64,000 nucleotides of DNA from Clostridiales bacterium 1_7_47FAA (GTDB lineage: Bacteria; Bacillota; Clostridia; Lachnospirales; Lachnospiraceae): the NCBI GenBank assembly GCA_000155435.1, contig DS990261.1, forward strand, positions 116,544-180,543. Reading direction: 5' to 3'. Both the position numbers and the translations under genes were made by a program. The notes beneath the pieces were generated by a model. It saw only the letters and a list, made by a program, of their open reading frames with translations, had not been told where the DNA came from and searched no databases. Within the stretch, counting starts at the first letter, position 1, and each line of letters starts with the position of its first letter. Of the stretch, positions 15,820 through 23,692 are shown piece by piece.

Positions 15820-18024
15820 ATGGTAAAACAGGTTGCGATTGTGGCGCTGGACCCAAGGGCCAGTGCGTTTTATGGAAATCAGGTACAGGAGTTATTTGGG
15901 GAATATGTGAAGGTGCGGTCTTACAGCGTGATGGAGGGGACCATTTCCAATATGGAAAGGGCTGACCTGTACATGATGTCCACGGATGCCTTTGACAACA
16001 GGGAGGAGGTTCCGCAGTACATACCCATTGATGCCCAGATCAGTGAGATACATGTGACCTATATGTGGGAAACCATCCGGCGGCTGCGGACCATTCCGGC
16101 CGGTACAAGGGCGCTGTTTGTCAACATGACGGAAAAGATGGTCCGTGAAGCCACGGCTACCTTGAACCAGCTGGGCGTCAACCACATCAGTTTCATTCCT
16201 TTTTACCCGGGGGCTGAACCGGTGGAAGGCGTGACGCTGGCAGTGACCCCGGATGAAGAGCGCTATGTGCCGCAGGGGGTGGAACATGTGATGAACATCG
16301 GGCACCGGTGCCTGACGTCGGAAACCATGATTGAAGCCGCGCTGAAGCTGGGCCTGGAGGAACTTCTGGAGACTCCCAGGTTCCAGGAGTATTTTGGGAA
16401 TGTTGTCACCAGTACCTATAACTTTGACATGATGTTTGCGCGTTCCCGAAGGCTGGAGAGCCAGTTCGACATCCTTATGGAAATATTGGATGAGGGTATT
16501 ATCGGGATTAATGAGCGGGCGGAGATATTTGCCATGAATAAAAAGGCGGAGGAGATTACAGGGCTGAAGCGTTCCCTGGTGCTGCATAAGCAGGCGTCCT
16601 CATCCCTGGCCTACCTGCCTCTGCTCCAATGCCTGAAGTCAAAGGAGAAAATAGAGCCAAAGGTAATCCGGATTAACGGGGTTAACGTGGGTGTGACCGT
16701 GGTTCCTGTTTTAAGGAAGGATGACTGTATCGGTGCATTTGCCATTCTCCAGAGATTCAATGATGCTGAGAACCGCCAGCATGAATTGAGGAACCAGCTG
16801 ATGCACAAGGGCTACCGGGCCAAGTATGGCTTCGATGATGTGGTGGGGGTGTCGGATGGCATTGAGAGGACCAAACAGATACTCAGGCGCATGGCGGCCA
16901 CGGAATCCCCGGTTCTCCTCATCGGGGAGACAGGCACCGGTAAGGAGCTTTTTGCCAATGCGGTCCATCAGGCGTCCAGGCGGTCCAAGGGGCCTTTTGT
17001 GGCAATTAACTGTGCCGCCATGCCTGAAAACCTGTTGGAGAGTGAACTGTTCGGATATGAAGAGGGGGCGTTCACAGGGGCGAAAAAGGGCGGAAGGCCG
17101 GGATTATTTGAGTTTGCCCATCACGGCACCCTGTTTTTGGACGAGGTGGAGGGGATGAGTCCCGCCCTGCAGGTGAAGCTTCTGCGCGTGCTGCAGGAGC
17201 ATGAAATAATGCGGGTGGGAGGCAATAAGATCATCAGCATTGATGTACGGATTGTGGCGGCTACCAATGAATCCCTGGAGGAAAAGGTGCAGGACGGAAG
17301 CTTCAGAAGGGATCTGTATTACCGCCTTAATACCCTGCCTGTACTGATTCCGCCCCTGCGCCAGAGAGGCGATGACGTATTCCTTTTGATGGAGCGTTTT
17401 AACAGCGGACTGAAGGGGAATTTCGTGCTGTCGGATGAAGTGAAGGATCTGTTCCTTCATTATAGCTGGCCGGGGAATATACGTGAGCTTCGGAACCTGG
17501 CAGAATATTTCAGCTTTACAGGCAGTCCGGTCATAACGGTGAAGGATCTTCCGCCAACCTTTGTATATGAGAATAGGGAAATGAAGGATGGACAGCGGGA
17601 ATCTGGTAAGGCGGTGAGGACGGCTGGTCCTGAAGTGCCCGGGGGATTGGAACCGGGAAATTCTGAAACATCCGTATCTGAGGCAGCTGTTTCTGACCGT
17701 CCCCGGTCCTGTCATCGTCCTGAACCGTGGCAGCAGGCCATGGAGGAAAGGGGGATGGAACCGGAAGAATACTGGTTTGTGCTGAAGGTCCTATACCAGT
17801 GTACAGAGGAAAGAAAGGCCATAGGGCGGGAGGGCATTCTGGAATGTGCAAAGAAAGAGAAATTCTTTCTATCGCAGATTGGCGTGAGGACAATCCTTGG
17901 CATACTGAAGGAATATGGCCTGGCGCGGGTCAGCAGGGGGAGGGGAGGGAGCCGTATGACCTGCCTGGGACGTGAAATCTGGGAAAATAGGGAGGAATAT
18001 ATAAAACCATATGGAATTCTATAA
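15820..18024 (+). CDS. Sigma-54-dependent transcriptional activator with PrpR_N-like sensor domain
   Basis: A 734-residue enhancer-binding protein. Residues about 1-190 resemble the PrpR_N sensor domain. A PAS-like segment follows (about 220-315, EGIIGINERAEIFAMNKKAEEI). The AAA+ domain (about 350-580) has Walker A GETGTGKE, the sigma-54 contact loop GAFTGA (in ELFGYEEGAFTGAKKGG) and Walker B GTLFLDEVE. After a variable linker, the C-terminus is a winged-helix-like region rather than a Fis-type HTH. It would remodel sigma-54 polymerase in response to a small ligand. Sigma-54 promoters with matching repeat arrays flank it on both sides, in front of sulfur-amino-acid genes, so cysteine or a related thiol is the proposed signal. 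Confidence 0.92.
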   Translation: MVKQVAIVALDPRASAFYGNQVQELFGEYVKVRSYSVMEGTISNMERADLYMMSTDAFDNREEVPQYIPIDAQISEIHVTYMWETIRRLRTIPAGTRALFVNMTEKMVREATATLNQLGVNHISFIPFYPGAEPVEGVTLAVTPDEERYVPQGVEHVMNIGHRCLTSETMIEAALKLGLEELLETPRFQEYFGNVVTSTYNFDMMFARSRRLESQFDILMEILDEGIIGINERAEIFAMNKKAEEITGLKRSLVLHKQASSSLAYLPLLQCLKSKEKIEPKVIRINGVNVGVTVVPVLRKDDCIGAFAILQRFNDAENRQHELRNQLMHKGYRAKYGFDDVVGVSDGIERTKQILRRMAATESPVLLIGETGTGKELFANAVHQASRRSKGPFVAINCAAMPENLLESELFGYEEGAFTGAKKGGRPGLFEFAHHGTLFLDEVEGMSPALQVKLLRVLQEHEIMRVGGNKIISIDVRIVAATNESLEEKVQDGSFRRDLYYRLNTLPVLIPPLRQRGDDVFLLMERFNSGLKGNFVLSDEVKDLFLHYSWPGNIRELRNLAEYFSFTGSPVITVKDLPPTFVYENREMKDGQRESGKAVRTAGPEVPGGLEPGNSETSVSEAAVSDRPRSCHRPEPWQQAMEERGMEPEEYWFVLKVLYQCTEERKAIGREGILECAKKEKFFLSQIGVRTILGILKEYGLARVSRGRGGSRMTCLGREIWENREEYIKPYGIL

Positions 18025-18146
18025 ACCATATGTAACTATATTCAATCATATAAAACTATATAGAACCAAAATGAATCAATTGCAACCAATGCAACCTAAT
18101 GTAACCTAATAAAACCAAAAACAACTCAATATAACCCCATAACCCA
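18005..18146 (+). promoter_or_regulatory. Phased 10-bp tandem repeat array (enhancer candidate)
   Basis: An AACC/AATC/AACT core recurs at 18005, 18015, 18024, 18034, 18044, 18054, 18064, 18074, 18084, 18093, 18103, 18113, 18123, 18133 and 18141, a near-perfect 10-bp period. Typical units read TGCAACCAAT, GCAACCTAAT and GTAACCTAAT. It starts at the 3' end of the activator gene and ends 137 bp before the sigma-54 promoter at 18283, the usual enhancer position. All units face the same helix side. It is too short-period for CRISPR. Confidence 0.75.
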
Positions 18147-18282
18147 CCCCTCACTCCCAACAGAAATCATTTCCCCAAATATAAAATAATTCCCCGCCCA
18201 TTTTCATCCATGTATAAAAAGGCTTGATTTTCCAGGAAATCAGGCCTTTTCAATTCTTCCCCATCTGCTGCGCCTCGGAAGT

Positions 18283-18298
18283 TGGCACGGGTTTTGCT
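18283..18298 (+). promoter_or_regulatory. Sigma-54 promoter of the C-S lyase operon
   Basis: TGGCAC-GGGTT-TTGCT is a perfect match to the sigma-54 -24/-12 consensus with the exact 5-bp gap. Transcription would start near 18310, 45 bp before the lyase start codon. Confidence 0.9.
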
Positions 18299-18353
18299 TA
18301 TATATTTAATAGGTCCACAGAAACAGGGAAACCAAAAGAAAGGCGGCATAAAA

Positions 18354-19523
18354 ATGAAGTATGATTTTGATGAAGTTATCGACAGAAGCCGGAACAGGGC
18401 GGCAAAGTACGATGAGCGCGTGAAGAAATTCGGAAGGCAGGATGTGATTCCGCTCTGGGTTGCGGATATGGATTTCAGGACGGCGCAGCCCATTATAGAT
18501 GCGCTGAAGGAAAAAGCAGGACAGGGAATCTTCGGATATACATCCAGGCCGGATTCTTATTTTGAGTCAATACAGGGATGGCAGAGAAGGCGCAATGGAT
18601 GGGAAATCAGACCTGAACTCATGAGCTGGAGCCTGGGCGTGGTGCCTGCGCTGTCCTCCCTTGTAAAACTGTTTTCAGAACCAGGTGACAGTATTTTAAT
18701 CCAGACGCCGGTGTATTCTGAGTTCTACGATGTGACTGAGGCCTGGGGACGGAATGTGCTGGAGAACCAGCTGGTGGAAAAGGACGGGGCCTGGTCCATT
18801 GACTTTGAGGACTTTGAGGAAAAGGCAAAGCAGGCCAGGATGTTCCTCCTGTGCAGCCCCCACAACCCTCTGGGAATTGTGTGGACCAGGGAAGAGCTGG
18901 ACCGGATGGCACGGATCTGTATGGAGAATGATGTGTTGCTGGTATCGGACGAGATTCACTCAGACCTGGTTTTCCATGGAAAGAAGCACATACCCACAGC
19001 AACCCTTTCAGATGAAATTGCAGGAAAAGTGATTACCTGTATATCAGGAACCAAAACATTTAACCTGGCCGGACTCCAGGCATCCGCAACCATTTTCCCC
19101 AATGAGGAGATGAAAAAGAAATTCGATACGTTCTGGATGGCCATGGATATCCACAGGAACAATGCCTTCAGCTCAGTGGCAATGGAAGCAGCCTTCAATG
19201 AAGGGGAGGAGTGGCTGGAACAGCTGCTGCCATATCTGGAAGCCAACTTTGATTTCATCCGTGAGTACTGTGAAGCCAATATTCCCCAGATTAAGCCCGC
19301 TGTCCCGGATGCGACGTATCTGGTGTGGCTGGACTGCCGTGCCCTTGGCATGGACAATGAAAAGCTCCGCAGATTCATGATTGAGGAGGCGGGCCTTGGA
19401 TTGAACGAGGGTTATACATTCGGACGCAGTCTGTCCGGTTACATGCGGTTAAATGCGGCCTGCCCAAGATGTGTCCTGGAAAAGGCGTTAAACCAGCTTA
19501 AGGAAGCTGTCAGCAGGCTGTAA
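18354..19523 (+). CDS. PatB/MalY-type PLP-dependent C-S lyase (aminotransferase class I/II fold)
   Basis: A 389-residue PLP enzyme. Diagnostic segments are PLWVADMDF near the N-terminus, SPHNPLGIVW, VSDEIHSDLVF (PLP-binding aspartate) and CISGTKTFNLAGLQAS with the Schiff-base lysine (about residue 233). This pattern fits cystathionine beta-lyases of the MalY/PatB class, which cleave the C-S bond of cystathionine or cysteine conjugates, releasing pyruvate, ammonia and a thiol. The ATG at 18354 follows AAAGGCGG. The open frame extends back to 18282, but that part overlaps the sigma-54 promoter and is not translated. First gene of an operon with a DAACS symporter and a glutaredoxin-like gene. 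Confidence 0.9.
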   Translation: MKYDFDEVIDRSRNRAAKYDERVKKFGRQDVIPLWVADMDFRTAQPIIDALKEKAGQGIFGYTSRPDSYFESIQGWQRRRNGWEIRPELMSWSLGVVPALSSLVKLFSEPGDSILIQTPVYSEFYDVTEAWGRNVLENQLVEKDGAWSIDFEDFEEKAKQARMFLLCSPHNPLGIVWTREELDRMARICMENDVLLVSDEIHSDLVFHGKKHIPTATLSDEIAGKVITCISGTKTFNLAGLQASATIFPNEEMKKKFDTFWMAMDIHRNNAFSSVAMEAAFNEGEEWLEQLLPYLEANFDFIREYCEANIPQIKPAVPDATYLVWLDCRALGMDNEKLRRFMIEEAGLGLNEGYTFGRSLSGYMRLNAACPRCVLEKALNQLKEAVSRL

Positions 19524-19549
19524 AGACATAAGAGAAGGAGGAGAAAGGT

Positions 19550-20827
19550 ATGAATAAATCAACGATATGGAAAAATTACCGTTTTCCAATCATATTATTA
19601 TCAGGAATCACCATCGGGGCAGTGCTGGGGATTGTTCTGGGGGAAAAGGCAAAGGTACTTGCGCCATTGGGGGATATTTTCCTGAACCTGATGTTTACCA
19701 TTGTGGTGCCGATGGTGTTTGTGTCCATAGCAAGTGCGGTGGGCAACATGGTCAACATGAAACGGCTTGGCAGGATTATGGGAAGCCTGGTGACCGTGTT
19801 CGTGGTAACAGGCGCCATTGCAGGCGTGCTGGTCCTGGTGGTGGTCAATGTCTTCCCGCCTGCGGCAGGTACGAGCATACAGTTTGCCAGCGCGGAGATG
19901 GAGGAAATGTCCAGTGTGGGTGACATGATTGTGGGCGCCCTGACCGTGGATGATTTCTCAGGACTGATGAGCAGGAGGAACATGCTGCCGATCATCGTAT
20001 TCGCAATCCTGTCCGGTTTCTGTGTCAGCGCCTGCGGAGGCGAGGAAAGCCCGGTTGGGAAGCTTCTTAACAATCTGAATACCATTATCATGAAGATTGT
20101 CAGTATCATCATGATGTACGCACCCATCGGGTTAGGCGCTTACTTCGCTTCCCTGGTTGGGGAGTTCGGCCCCGGACTCATCGGGGACTATGGACATGCC
20201 ATGCTGGTTTATTATCCCATGTGCCTTTTTTACTTCTTTACCGCATTTCCTGCCTACGCATATTTCGCAGGGGGCAAAGAGGGGGTCAGCAGGATGTTCA
20301 AGCATATCCTGAACCCGGCGGTTACCGCCTTTGCAACGCAGAGCTCCATTGCGGCCCTTCCGGTAAATGCAGAGGCCTGCGACCGGATCGGCGTCCCGAA
20401 GGATATCCGCGATATCGTACTTCCCATGGGCGCTACCATGCATATGGACGGCTCCGTGTTATCTGCAATTGTAAAAATCAGTTTCCTGTTCGGCATTTTC
20501 AACCAGTCCTTTACTGGTGTGGGAACCTATGCCATGGCCATGGCAGTTGCCGTGCTCAGCGCATTCGTACTGTCTGGCGCGCCGGGAGGCGGCCTGGTTG
20601 GGGAAATGCTGATAGTAAGCCTTTTTGGCTTCCCCGCAGAGGCATTTCCACTGATTGCAACCATCGGTTTCCTGGTGGATCCGGCTGCAACCTGCCTCAA
20701 TGCAAGCGGTGATACCATTGCGTCCATGATGGTGACGCGTATGGTGGAAGGAAAGGACTGGCTGAACAGGCGGATAAAAAAGGAAGAGGAAATGACGCCT
20801 GAGGCGCCAGGATTGGAACGTGCCTAA
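19550..20827 (+). CDS. Dicarboxylate/amino acid:cation symporter (DAACS family)
   Basis: A 425-residue membrane symporter of the DctA/GltP/TcyP superfamily. Family segments include the serine-containing hairpin ATQSSIAALPV, the substrate and ion-binding region MGATMHMDGS, the second hairpin region SGAPGGGLVGEM and VDPAATCLNASGD. Substrate specificity cannot be read directly. DAACS members carry glutamate, aspartate, C4-dicarboxylates, serine or cystine. Because it sits between a C-S lyase and a glutaredoxin-like gene under a sigma-54 promoter, cystine/cysteine or a sulfur conjugate is the favoured substrate (inference). The start follows GAAGGAGGAG, 26 bp after the lyase gene. Confidence 0.88.
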   Translation: MNKSTIWKNYRFPIILLSGITIGAVLGIVLGEKAKVLAPLGDIFLNLMFTIVVPMVFVSIASAVGNMVNMKRLGRIMGSLVTVFVVTGAIAGVLVLVVVNVFPPAAGTSIQFASAEMEEMSSVGDMIVGALTVDDFSGLMSRRNMLPIIVFAILSGFCVSACGGEESPVGKLLNNLNTIIMKIVSIIMMYAPIGLGAYFASLVGEFGPGLIGDYGHAMLVYYPMCLFYFFTAFPAYAYFAGGKEGVSRMFKHILNPAVTAFATQSSIAALPVNAEACDRIGVPKDIRDIVLPMGATMHMDGSVLSAIVKISFLFGIFNQSFTGVGTYAMAMAVAVLSAFVLSGAPGGGLVGEMLIVSLFGFPAEAFPLIATIGFLVDPAATCLNASGDTIASMMVTRMVEGKDWLNRRIKKEEEMTPEAPGLERA

Positions 20828-20907
20828 AAGAATCTGAAGCATATATTTCCGGGCCTGTTCCGGAACATATAGATAAGTAAAACAAACCTGAGAGGAGATC
20901 ATGAATC

Positions 20908-21165
20908 ATGAAAATCACTGTAATTGGAAGCCACTTATGTCCCGACACTTTATATGCCCTTTGCAAGCTGAGGGAAAAGAACGCGGAAATGGATTTTAAG
21001 AACCTGTCCGCCAGCCTTCCGGATTTGAAGGCGTATCTGGCCGTGAGGGAGAACTGCGGATTATATGAGCAGGTACGCCAGGCAGGAGGAATCGGAATCC
21101 CGTTCTTTGAACTGGAGGACGGTACCCGGACAATGGACCTGGATGAGGTTCTGGCTAAATTATAA
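20908..21165 (+). CDS. Small glutaredoxin-like protein
   Basis: An 85-residue thioredoxin-fold protein. The N-terminus IGSHLCPDTLYALCKL places a CPDT motif where glutaredoxins have CPYC, so only one active-site cysteine is present at the motif, with another seven residues downstream. The cis-proline region is GGIGIPFFELEDG. It could handle mixed disulfides, persulfides or glutathione-like adducts, or merely bind them. It is the third gene of the sigma-54-controlled operon (81 bp after the symporter), which supports a redox role in cystine or thiol metabolism. RBS AGAGGAG. Confidence 0.78.
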   Translation: MKITVIGSHLCPDTLYALCKLREKNAEMDFKNLSASLPDLKAYLAVRENCGLYEQVRQAGGIGIPFFELEDGTRTMDLDEVLAKL

Positions 21166-21179
21166 AGATTAGGGAAGTT

Positions 21180-21210
21180 GGCGGGAATGAATTTTCAAAC
21201 ACGCCCTAAG
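21180..21210. repeat. Terminal fragment of the dispersed hairpin repeat
   Basis: Matches the outermost ~30 nt of the hairpin repeat at 21585-21750 (GGCGGGAATGAATTTTCAAA). It lies directly after the glutaredoxin-like gene. Confidence 0.6.
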
Positions 21211-21251
21211 ATTGTGTGCCGGTTACGCAGAGGTACACTGGGTTATGGACA

Positions 21252-21278
21252 GAGGGAGGCATATGCTTCCCTCTTTTG
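21252..21278 (+). terminator. Terminator of the lyase-symporter-glutaredoxin operon
   Basis: GAGGGAGGC and GCTTCCCTC form a 9-bp stem with a 4-nt loop, followed by TTTT. Confidence 0.8.
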
Positions 21279-21584
21279 GTATATCCTCATTGCCCGCGTC
21301 TCCCTTTAAGATAGATGCCCCGCCATGGCCGCGAATGTATCCGGCCCGGCGTATCGTCCTATGACCAAGGCATTGATGGTATTGTAGGACTGCTATAGTA
21401 TATTGCCGGCTATCAGCGGTACGGTTAGTGATATGGGCTGGAATCGGATATTACCTGAGGTGGGATTTTTCATGAGGGATGTCCTTTCTGATACATACAG
21501 GATATACCGGAAGAATTTGGTTGTAAAATGTTTATTTTGGCCTTAGTATAGAAATGGTTATTATTTCCTGAGGGAAAAGAGATG
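21279..21584. other. Gap without a recognisable gene
   Basis: Between the operon terminator and the hairpin repeat I see no ORF with family features. The stretch becomes AT-rich toward its end, with a weak TTGTAA-N17-TAGTAT promoter-like pair near 21523-21551. It may be the 5' region of the MBL-fold gene. Confidence 0.4.
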
Positions 21585-21750
21585 CTAGAGCCTGTTTGAA
21601 AATTCATTCCCGCCGTCTGCACGTCCCACTTCGCGGTATATTTGGCCCCGATTCAGTCAGCGTAGCCCGCTACGCCTCCATCATCGGGACCAAATCTCCC
21701 ACAAAGTGGGACGCACAGCCGACGGAAAGCAATTTTCAAACACGCTCTAG
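21585..21750. repeat. Long imperfect hairpin repeat (166 bp)
   Basis: CTAGAGC...TGTTTGAAAATT at the left end mirrors AATTTTCAAACA...GCTCTAG at the right end. Matching continues inward through CGTCCCACTT/AAGTGGGACG, ATTTGGCCCCGAT/ATCGGGACCAAAT and GCGTAGC/GCTACGC. The whole unit would fold into a long hairpin. Fragments of the same family occur at 4302-4345 and 21180-21210. It resembles an intergenic repeat element (REP/MITE class) rather than a gene. Confidence 0.85.
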
Positions 21751-21893
21751 TATAACCCCCGAATACATAGCCAGGAGGCCGGAGGTGCGGGGCGGACTGG
21801 ATATCTACGGACTACAGGACGGCCCGGCGGAATCCAGCAAAGGGGCGCCCATCTGGCAGAAGGCATTTTTCCAACCCATCCAAGGAGGTTTAT

Positions 21894-22721
21894 ATGAAGA
21901 TACGGATCCTGGTTGACAACAACACACTGATTGACCAATACTATGTAGGGGAACCAGCGGTGTGCCATTACATTGAAATGGACGGCATGCGCATATTATT
22001 TGACACAGGATATTCCGATGTGTTCCTTAAGAATGCCAGGGCCATGGACATAGATATGAGGGATATAACACATATTGTGCTGTCCCATGGGCATAACGAC
22101 CACACGGGCGGCCTTGCCCATGTGTGCGCGGACAGCATGGGAATCCATCATCCACGGCCGGACATCCGGCTGATTGCCCATCCGGGATGCTTTGAACCCA
22201 AGGCATTTGACGGGGAGGATATAGGTTCGCCTTGGGGAAGGGATGTGGTTGAAACGTGTTTTGACTATATTCCTGCCGTAAAGCCATGGTTCCTGTCTGA
22301 AAACTGTGTGTTCCTGGGGCAGGTCCCCCGGGAAAATGGATTTGAAGGCAGGGATGCAATCGGGGTGAGGAAAACTTGGAACGGCTGGCAGCAGGACATG
22401 CTGGAGGACGATTCGGCCCTGGTCTGTAAGGTGGATGGCGGATTGTTCATCATCACAGGATGTTCCCACAGCGGTATCTGTAATATCGTGGATTATGCGG
22501 TCAAAGTGTGCGGGGAATCCAGGATTGTGGGGATTCTGGGCGGATTCCATCTGTTTGATGTGGATAACCGGCTGGAGCAGACCATCCGCCATCTGGAGAG
22601 GATGGGGATAAAGACACTTTATCCATGCCACTGTGTATCCCTAAAGGCAAAAATAAAAATGGCAGAAACCCTGAATGTGTCGGAAGCCGGCGTGGGGATG
22701 GTAATCATGGAGCAGGATTGA
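21894..22721 (+). CDS. MBL-fold metallo-hydrolase
   Basis: A 275-residue metallo-beta-lactamase-fold protein. The zinc motif HGHNDHTGG is at about residue 65; further ligands are likely the histidine in GCSHSGICN and HCVSLKAK near the end. The long insertion and the GCSHSGICN segment fit the subgroup of MBL proteins related to the archaeal ribofuranosylaminobenzene phosphate synthase family, whose bacterial members have unknown substrates. The ATG at 21894 is preceded by AAGGAGG. It stands alone downstream of the hairpin repeat. No signal peptide, so cytosolic. Confidence 0.87.
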   Translation: MKIRILVDNNTLIDQYYVGEPAVCHYIEMDGMRILFDTGYSDVFLKNARAMDIDMRDITHIVLSHGHNDHTGGLAHVCADSMGIHHPRPDIRLIAHPGCFEPKAFDGEDIGSPWGRDVVETCFDYIPAVKPWFLSENCVFLGQVPRENGFEGRDAIGVRKTWNGWQQDMLEDDSALVCKVDGGLFIITGCSHSGICNIVDYAVKVCGESRIVGILGGFHLFDVDNRLEQTIRHLERMGIKTLYPCHCVSLKAKIKMAETLNVSEAGVGMVIMEQD

Positions 22722-22754
22722 GAGGAATGAATTGTGGAGGGTTATACTGGAAAT

Positions 22755-22780
22755 AATTGTAGGAAGACCGAGCTGAAAAA
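22755..22780. repeat. 26-nt direct repeat, copy 1
   Basis: AATTGTAGGAAGAC and the following 12 nt recur at 23630-23655 with 23 of 26 identities. The pair brackets the toxin-antitoxin locus A and the MobA relic. Confidence 0.6.
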
Positions 22781-22861
22781 TTTCGGGTTTCCCTGCGTCT
22801 TTTTCATATATTCAACTGTCAGACTCCTGTGCAAACAGTATAGGAAATTTTTAAGAATCAC

Positions 22862-22890
22862 TTGAAATCATGATGAAGATTGACTATAAT
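22862..22890 (+). promoter_or_regulatory. Promoter of antitoxin-type sRNA, locus A
   Basis: TTGAAA and TATAAT with a 17-bp spacer; the transcript would start near 22897. Confidence 0.7.
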
Positions 22891-22896
22891 AAAAGT

Positions 22897-22996
22897 GTAA
22901 TAAAAAAGGAACAACCACCTCATACAAGAGGTTGGCCTATATCAACGATAGAAAAATCCACCCTCTCAACGGCCAAGTTTACAAGGGTGGTTTTTC
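22897..22996 (+). ncRNA. Antitoxin-type sRNA, type I toxin-antitoxin locus A
   Basis: A ~100-nt transcript starting from the promoter at 22862-22890. It has a 5' hairpin (AACCACCTC/GAGGTT region) and ends at a terminator in which CCACCCT pairs with AGGGTGG followed by TTTTTC. It converges on a small hydrophobic peptide gene, as in par/Fst and TxpA/RatA systems. Two relatives lie at 26137-26228 and 50548-50641. Confidence 0.65.
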
Positions 22997-23024
22997 TGTA
23001 CCCGTTTCCGGGATTTAGAAAACG

Positions 23025-23108
23025 CTACTGACTAATCTTTAAGATTAAGGTCAATAATGCGAGAATGAACATGCCAAAGGCCATTAAATCCTTAAAGTCA
23101 AATTTCAT
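23025..23108 (-). CDS. Small hydrophobic toxin-like peptide (27 aa), locus A
   Basis: A 27-residue peptide with a charged start (MKFDFKD), then a single hydrophobic helix (LMAFGMFILALLTLIL). The ATG at 23108 is preceded by GGGAGGTGGT. It resembles holin-like type I toxins of Firmicutes (Fst/TxpA/BsrG class), which damage the membrane when over-produced. It is convergent with an sRNA that would repress it. It shares most residues with the identical peptides of loci B and C. Confidence 0.7.
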   Translation of the reverse strand: MKFDFKDLMAFGMFILALLTLILKISQ

Positions 23109-23227
23109 CCGCACCACCTCCCATCTTATGTAAAATGGAAGGCCAACACCTTGTTATAACATGATTGTTCCCTATGAAATATTTTACCAGATTATCTTTG
23201 GTCTTTCAATAAAGGAATGAATGGGTT

Positions 23228-23600
23228 CTAAGAAAACAGGGGGGTGAATTGGTGGCTATTATCCTCCGCAATCTCTCTATTAAGATTACACATACTGGCC
23301 CAGGATTCCCTCCACCGGAAAAGAGTATCTTTTGAGTCCCAAACTGCTATTATTAGATTAGGGATATTCTGGTATTGATTTTTCAATGTCATCCTTATGG
23401 AATAGGTAACTTTTTTGATATCTTGGCTGCCATTGACCATCTTTATCAAGTGAATAGAGGTCTCCTTTTGCTGTCTGTGACTGGTGGATTATGAATTGCA
23501 AAGTCGGCGCACATGCCCTGTGAAATAAAATTCTGTTCTATGTATGCCCTTATTAGGGCTGTTTGCTGTTCTAAAGTCAGTTCATGAGGTTAGTCTGTCA
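23228..23600 (-). pseudogene. Decayed MobA/MobL-family relaxase remnant
   Basis: On the minus strand an upstream fragment reads ELTLEQQTALIRAYIEQ followed by FISQGMCADFAIHN before a stop. A second frame (23449 to 23228) contains WDSKDTLFRWRESWASMCN. Both are typical of MobA/MobL mobilisation relaxases (the GMCADFAIH region and the later W-R-W-A-x-x-N region), but the parts between and around them are missing and several stops intervene. No other mobilisation gene survives. It marks the scar of an integrated mobilisable element. Confidence 0.65.
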
Positions 23601-23629
23601 AACTTCCGGGTGTCAAAGACCCGTGAAAA

Positions 23630-23655
23630 AATTGTAGGAAGACTGTACTGAAAAA
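23630..23655. repeat. 26-nt direct repeat, copy 2
   Basis: Second copy of the repeat at 22755-22780 (23 of 26 identical), about 875 bp away and just before the promoter at 23664. Confidence 0.6.
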
Positions 23656-23663
23656 ATTTCCAG

Positions 23664-23692
23664 TTGACCTTTCATCGACTTTATGTTATCAT
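23664..23692 (+). promoter_or_regulatory. Promoter upstream of the MutS2-like gene
   Basis: TTGACC and TATCAT with 17-bp spacing. It leaves a leader of about 315 nt before the MutS2-like start at 24016. The leader contains GC-rich segments that could fold, but no riboswitch class was recognised. Confidence 0.55.

Noticed and set aside
18005..18146. CRISPR-like periodic repeats
   Set aside because: The unit is 10 bp with no spacers and no cas genes; it fits a phased regulatory array.
21596..21916. Plus-strand 106-codon ORF over the hairpin repeat
   Set aside because: It runs through both arms of the repeat into the MBL gene's leader and has no family features.
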